From assembly GCA_003611875.1 (NCBI GenBank), contig RAYY01000001.1, forward strand, positions 62,001 to 126,000: 64,000 nucleotides of DNA, written 5' to 3'. The stretch's first letter is position 1, and each line of letters begins with the position of its first letter. This DNA comes from a bacterium D16-56. Lineage in GTDB: Bacteria > Bacillota > Clostridia > Lachnospirales > Lachnospiraceae. A program made the translations under genes and the position numbers. The notes under the pieces are model-generated. The model had not been told where the DNA came from and searched no databases. It worked only from the letters and a program-made list of their open reading frames with translations. Shown here piece by piece: positions 62,404 through 64,000 of this stretch.

Positions 62404-62640
62404 ATGAGCGATTTAGCAGCAACAAACTGCGGCTGTGACTGCAACTGCAACTGTAACGCAGGAGGAAGCGGGTGCAATATCATCTGGCTGATCCTGATCC
62501 TGTGCTGCTGCGGCGGCGGCAGCAACGGGTGTGGATGTGAACATAACAACTGCTTTGGCTGTGGAAACGGCTTTGGCTGTGACTGGATCTGGATTATCCT
62601 TCTTCTCTGCTGCTGCGGCAACGGCGGCTTCTTCTGCTAA
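62404..62640 (+). CDS. Small Cys/Gly-rich protein (chorion high-cysteine-like)
   Basis: 78 residues with GGAGG 7 nt upstream of the ATG. It contains 20 or so Cys and many Gly and Asn, in the pattern CGCDCNCNCNAGGSGC, then IIWLILILCCCGGGS, repeated later as WIWIILLLCCCGNGG. So it is two similar halves, each a Cys/Gly stretch plus a short hydrophobic run ending in CCCG. Such proteins in Clostridia are often labelled chorion class high-cysteine protein; the function is unknown, possibly spore-coat or metal-related. Confidence 0.75.
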   Translation: MSDLAATNCGCDCNCNCNAGGSGCNIIWLILILCCCGGGSNGCGCEHNNCFGCGNGFGCDWIWIILLLCCCGNGGFFC

Positions 62641-62659
62641 AGAATCCAGCCCCCTTCTC

Positions 62660-62827
62660 TCAAGGGGGCATTTCTTCTTTTCCTTCTGTATTTTCCTCAA
62701 AAGCAACCCCTCGGTATTCCCGGCGGCGTGTACGGCATTTGATTCCGTTTCCTTTCCTCTGGTACTCCTGACAATCCTCATCAATCTCGTAAACCGCATT
62801 TCCCTCTATAATCAATCTTGTTGCCAT
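62660..62827 (-). CDS. Small hypothetical protein
   Basis: 55 residues from ATG at 62827 behind AGGAGG (MATRLIIEGNAVYEIDEDCQ). Basic centre (GIKCRTRRREYRG), acidic end. The longer frame upstream has no support. It is convergent with the Cys/Gly-rich gene. Not recognised. Confidence 0.6.
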   Translation of the reverse strand: MATRLIIEGNAVYEIDEDCQEYQRKGNGIKCRTRRREYRGVAFEENTEGKEEMPP

Positions 62828-62921
62828 TTGTTTTCTTCCTCCTGATAAAGATAATATATGCAGTTGGTATGTTTTTCTTGAATCCTGCATATATTGTTTC
62901 AAAAATGTTAAGGAGCCGTCT

Positions 62922-63263
62922 ATGAACGACGAATCGGGAATTGATGTCCGTCTGACGGATTTTGACTATCTGCTTGCAGATCCGCACCTGCAGATGGTAA
63001 AAGCAGCCATTCCCTATATGCAGCAGCCCATGCAGCGCTTTCTTTCCATGATGATCAAAATGCAGGAGCTGAACCGCACCATGAGCCTGTTTTCCGGAGG
63101 AGAGGTATCTGCCATGAGCTTTGGCTCTGCCGGAGACCGGAAAGCCTCGCCGGTAGAAATGCTTCAGGCCATCAAACCATATGCCAGTCCAAGAGAACAG
63201 GAATTAATTGAGATGATGGAAAACCTGCAGATCATGCTGCAGGCCATGCAGACCCAAGCTTAA
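62922..63263 (+). CDS. Hypothetical helical protein
   Basis: 113 residues behind AAGGAG (MNDESGIDVRLTDFDYLLAD). Met/Gln-rich helices (QQPMQRFLSMMIKMQELNRT, LQIMLQAMQTQA). No membrane segment or known motif. The next gene starts 16 bp downstream, so the two are an operon. Confidence 0.65.
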   Translation: MNDESGIDVRLTDFDYLLADPHLQMVKAAIPYMQQPMQRFLSMMIKMQELNRTMSLFSGGEVSAMSFGSAGDRKASPVEMLQAIKPYASPREQELIEMMENLQIMLQAMQTQA

Positions 63264-63279
63264 CGGAAAGGAGTTTTTT

Positions 63280-63567
63280 ATGGCCCTCAGCAACTGGAAA
63301 CAAGACCCCAGGCTTCATCAGATGGCACCGGAAAAGCTGGATTACCTGACTTCCTTTGCAGACCGGATCTCCGGGCTGCCAAAGGAGCAGATCCTTCCCG
63401 CTTTTATGTCCATGCAAGTGGACGCCGCTCAGAAGGGCATTCGTTTTTCCGACCAGGAGGCCGAGCTTTTGGCTTCTGTTTTAACCTCCGGTATGTCTCC
63501 GGAGGAAAAAAAGAAACTAGAAGCTCTCCGCTTTATTGCAAAAAAATTGGCTGCCAGGTCCTCCTGA
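63280..63567 (+). CDS. Hypothetical helical protein
   Basis: 95 residues behind AAAGGAG (MALSNWKQDPRLHQMAPEKL). Predicted all-helical: ADRISGLPKEQILPAFMSMQ, FSDQEAELLASVLTSGMSPE. It pairs with the preceding gene; both are short, helical and Met-rich. Not recognised. Confidence 0.65.
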   Translation: MALSNWKQDPRLHQMAPEKLDYLTSFADRISGLPKEQILPAFMSMQVDAAQKGIRFSDQEAELLASVLTSGMSPEEKKKLEALRFIAKKLAARSS

Positions 63568-63647
63568 CAGCCATAACCGATCCGATAAAATTCGTTGGGA
63601 GCCGATTTCCCATCTGACTATGGTATTCCTGCAGCATAATAAAAATA

Positions 63648-64000
63648 TCACAAGGACGGCTCTCCTGAAGGAAGATTTTCCGTCTCTGCCCGGGGAAGCT
63701 GCGGCATAATCACAATTCTGGCTTCTGGCTTTAATTCCTGCACCAGCTGTTTCACCCTTTCTTCCGGAATGGCAATGCACCCTTCCGTCCAGGTCTTCTG
63801 AGGATGAATCCCATGAAGGAAAATAGCGGAGCCTTTCCCCGGAATCCGTTCTTCCGTGTTATAATCCAGGGCAAGGGCATAATTGTAAGAGGGAACTACC
63901 TTTGCCAGCTCCTCAGCAGAATTCCAGTCCCGAGCCACCTGCCTGGTGCTTACCATCTGGTTATAATAACGGCTGCTGCTGTCATCCACCCAAAAGTCGT
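63648..64000 (-). CDS. L,D-transpeptidase catalytic domain protein (5' end beyond window)
   Basis: The reverse strand is open to the right edge; the visible part is the YkuD-type catalytic region. FWVDDSSSRYYNQMV, ALDYNTEERIPGKGSAIFLH and the active-site Cys in TWTEGCIAIP are all family hallmarks. The frame enters from beyond base 64000 (DFWV at the edge), so the internal GTG is not the true start. These enzymes form 3-3 peptidoglycan cross-links or attach proteins to the wall. Confidence 0.88.
   Translation of the reverse strand, partial: DFWVDDSSSRYYNQMVSTRQVARDWNSAEELAKVVPSYNYALALDYNTEERIPGKGSAIFLHGIHPQKTWTEGCIAIPEERVKQLVQELKPEARIVIMPQLPRAETENLPSGEPSL

Overview
The window looks like a chromosomal segment of an anaerobic, spore-forming Clostridia, most likely a gut Lachnospiraceae. 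The reasons are a pyruvate:ferredoxin oxidoreductase, a GerW-type spore protein beside a DUF2953 protein, a two-gene activase of the 2-hydroxyacyl-CoA dehydratase kind, small Cys-rich clostridial proteins, strong AGGAGG ribosome sites and sigma-A promoters. No rRNA, tRNA, CRISPR array or complete insertion sequence was seen.

Layout. 1-8.0 kb: a lipoprotein running off the left edge, an OmpR-type regulator/kinase pair, a hybrid kinase and a glycerophosphodiesterase. 8.4-14.7 kb: a carbohydrate block (GH2 enzyme, two ABC permeases, binding lipoprotein, TIM-barrel isomerase) with a likely operator over its promoter. 14.8-19.0 kb: the activase pair. 19.4-28.7 kb: rpmB, then a long reverse-strand run of housekeeping and sporulation genes (yicC-gmk-rpoZ-rimO-pgsA-cinA, two unknown genes, one of them with a decayed 3' half, DUF2953, gerW). 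29-33 kb: a TelA / substrate-binding-VWA / XpaC-like cluster. 33-41.7 kb: paired chromate transporters, a PD-(D/E)XK nuclease with a heptad-repeat tail, an orphan fucosidase C-terminal domain, CIRCE-controlled hsp20, a SUV3-like helicase and rtcB.

41.8-55.4 kb is the most unusual part. A 62-bp tandem repeat made of small hairpins precedes a VIT/VWA protein with a PEP-CTERM-like tail and its adjacent exosortase (XrtK-like), a one-enzyme, one-substrate surface system in a Firmicute. Next comes a nearly mirror-image cluster: anion permease, thioredoxin reductase, thioredoxin and arylsulfotransferase on the + strand, facing a second arylsulfotransferase and second permease on the - strand, with a divergent Crp/Fnr-family regulator. 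Three promoters here (first permease, trxB, second permease) carry a related palindrome resembling the Listeria PrfA box (TTAACANNTGTTAA). Each is centred 41.5 bp upstream of the predicted start and each lacks a good -35 element. I read this as an activator-controlled regulon for uptake and intracellular transfer of sulfate esters.

55.4-64 kb: a phosphoribosyltransferase-like gene, nifJ, a VanW-domain protein, a tiny Cys/Gly-rich protein, three small conserved-looking unknowns and an L,D-transpeptidase cut by the right edge. Several intergenic repeats recur: an 85-bp element at 8.3 and 28.8 kb, an inverted relative of the 62-bp unit at 46.8 kb, and a 164-bp palindromic element starting on the trxB stop codon.
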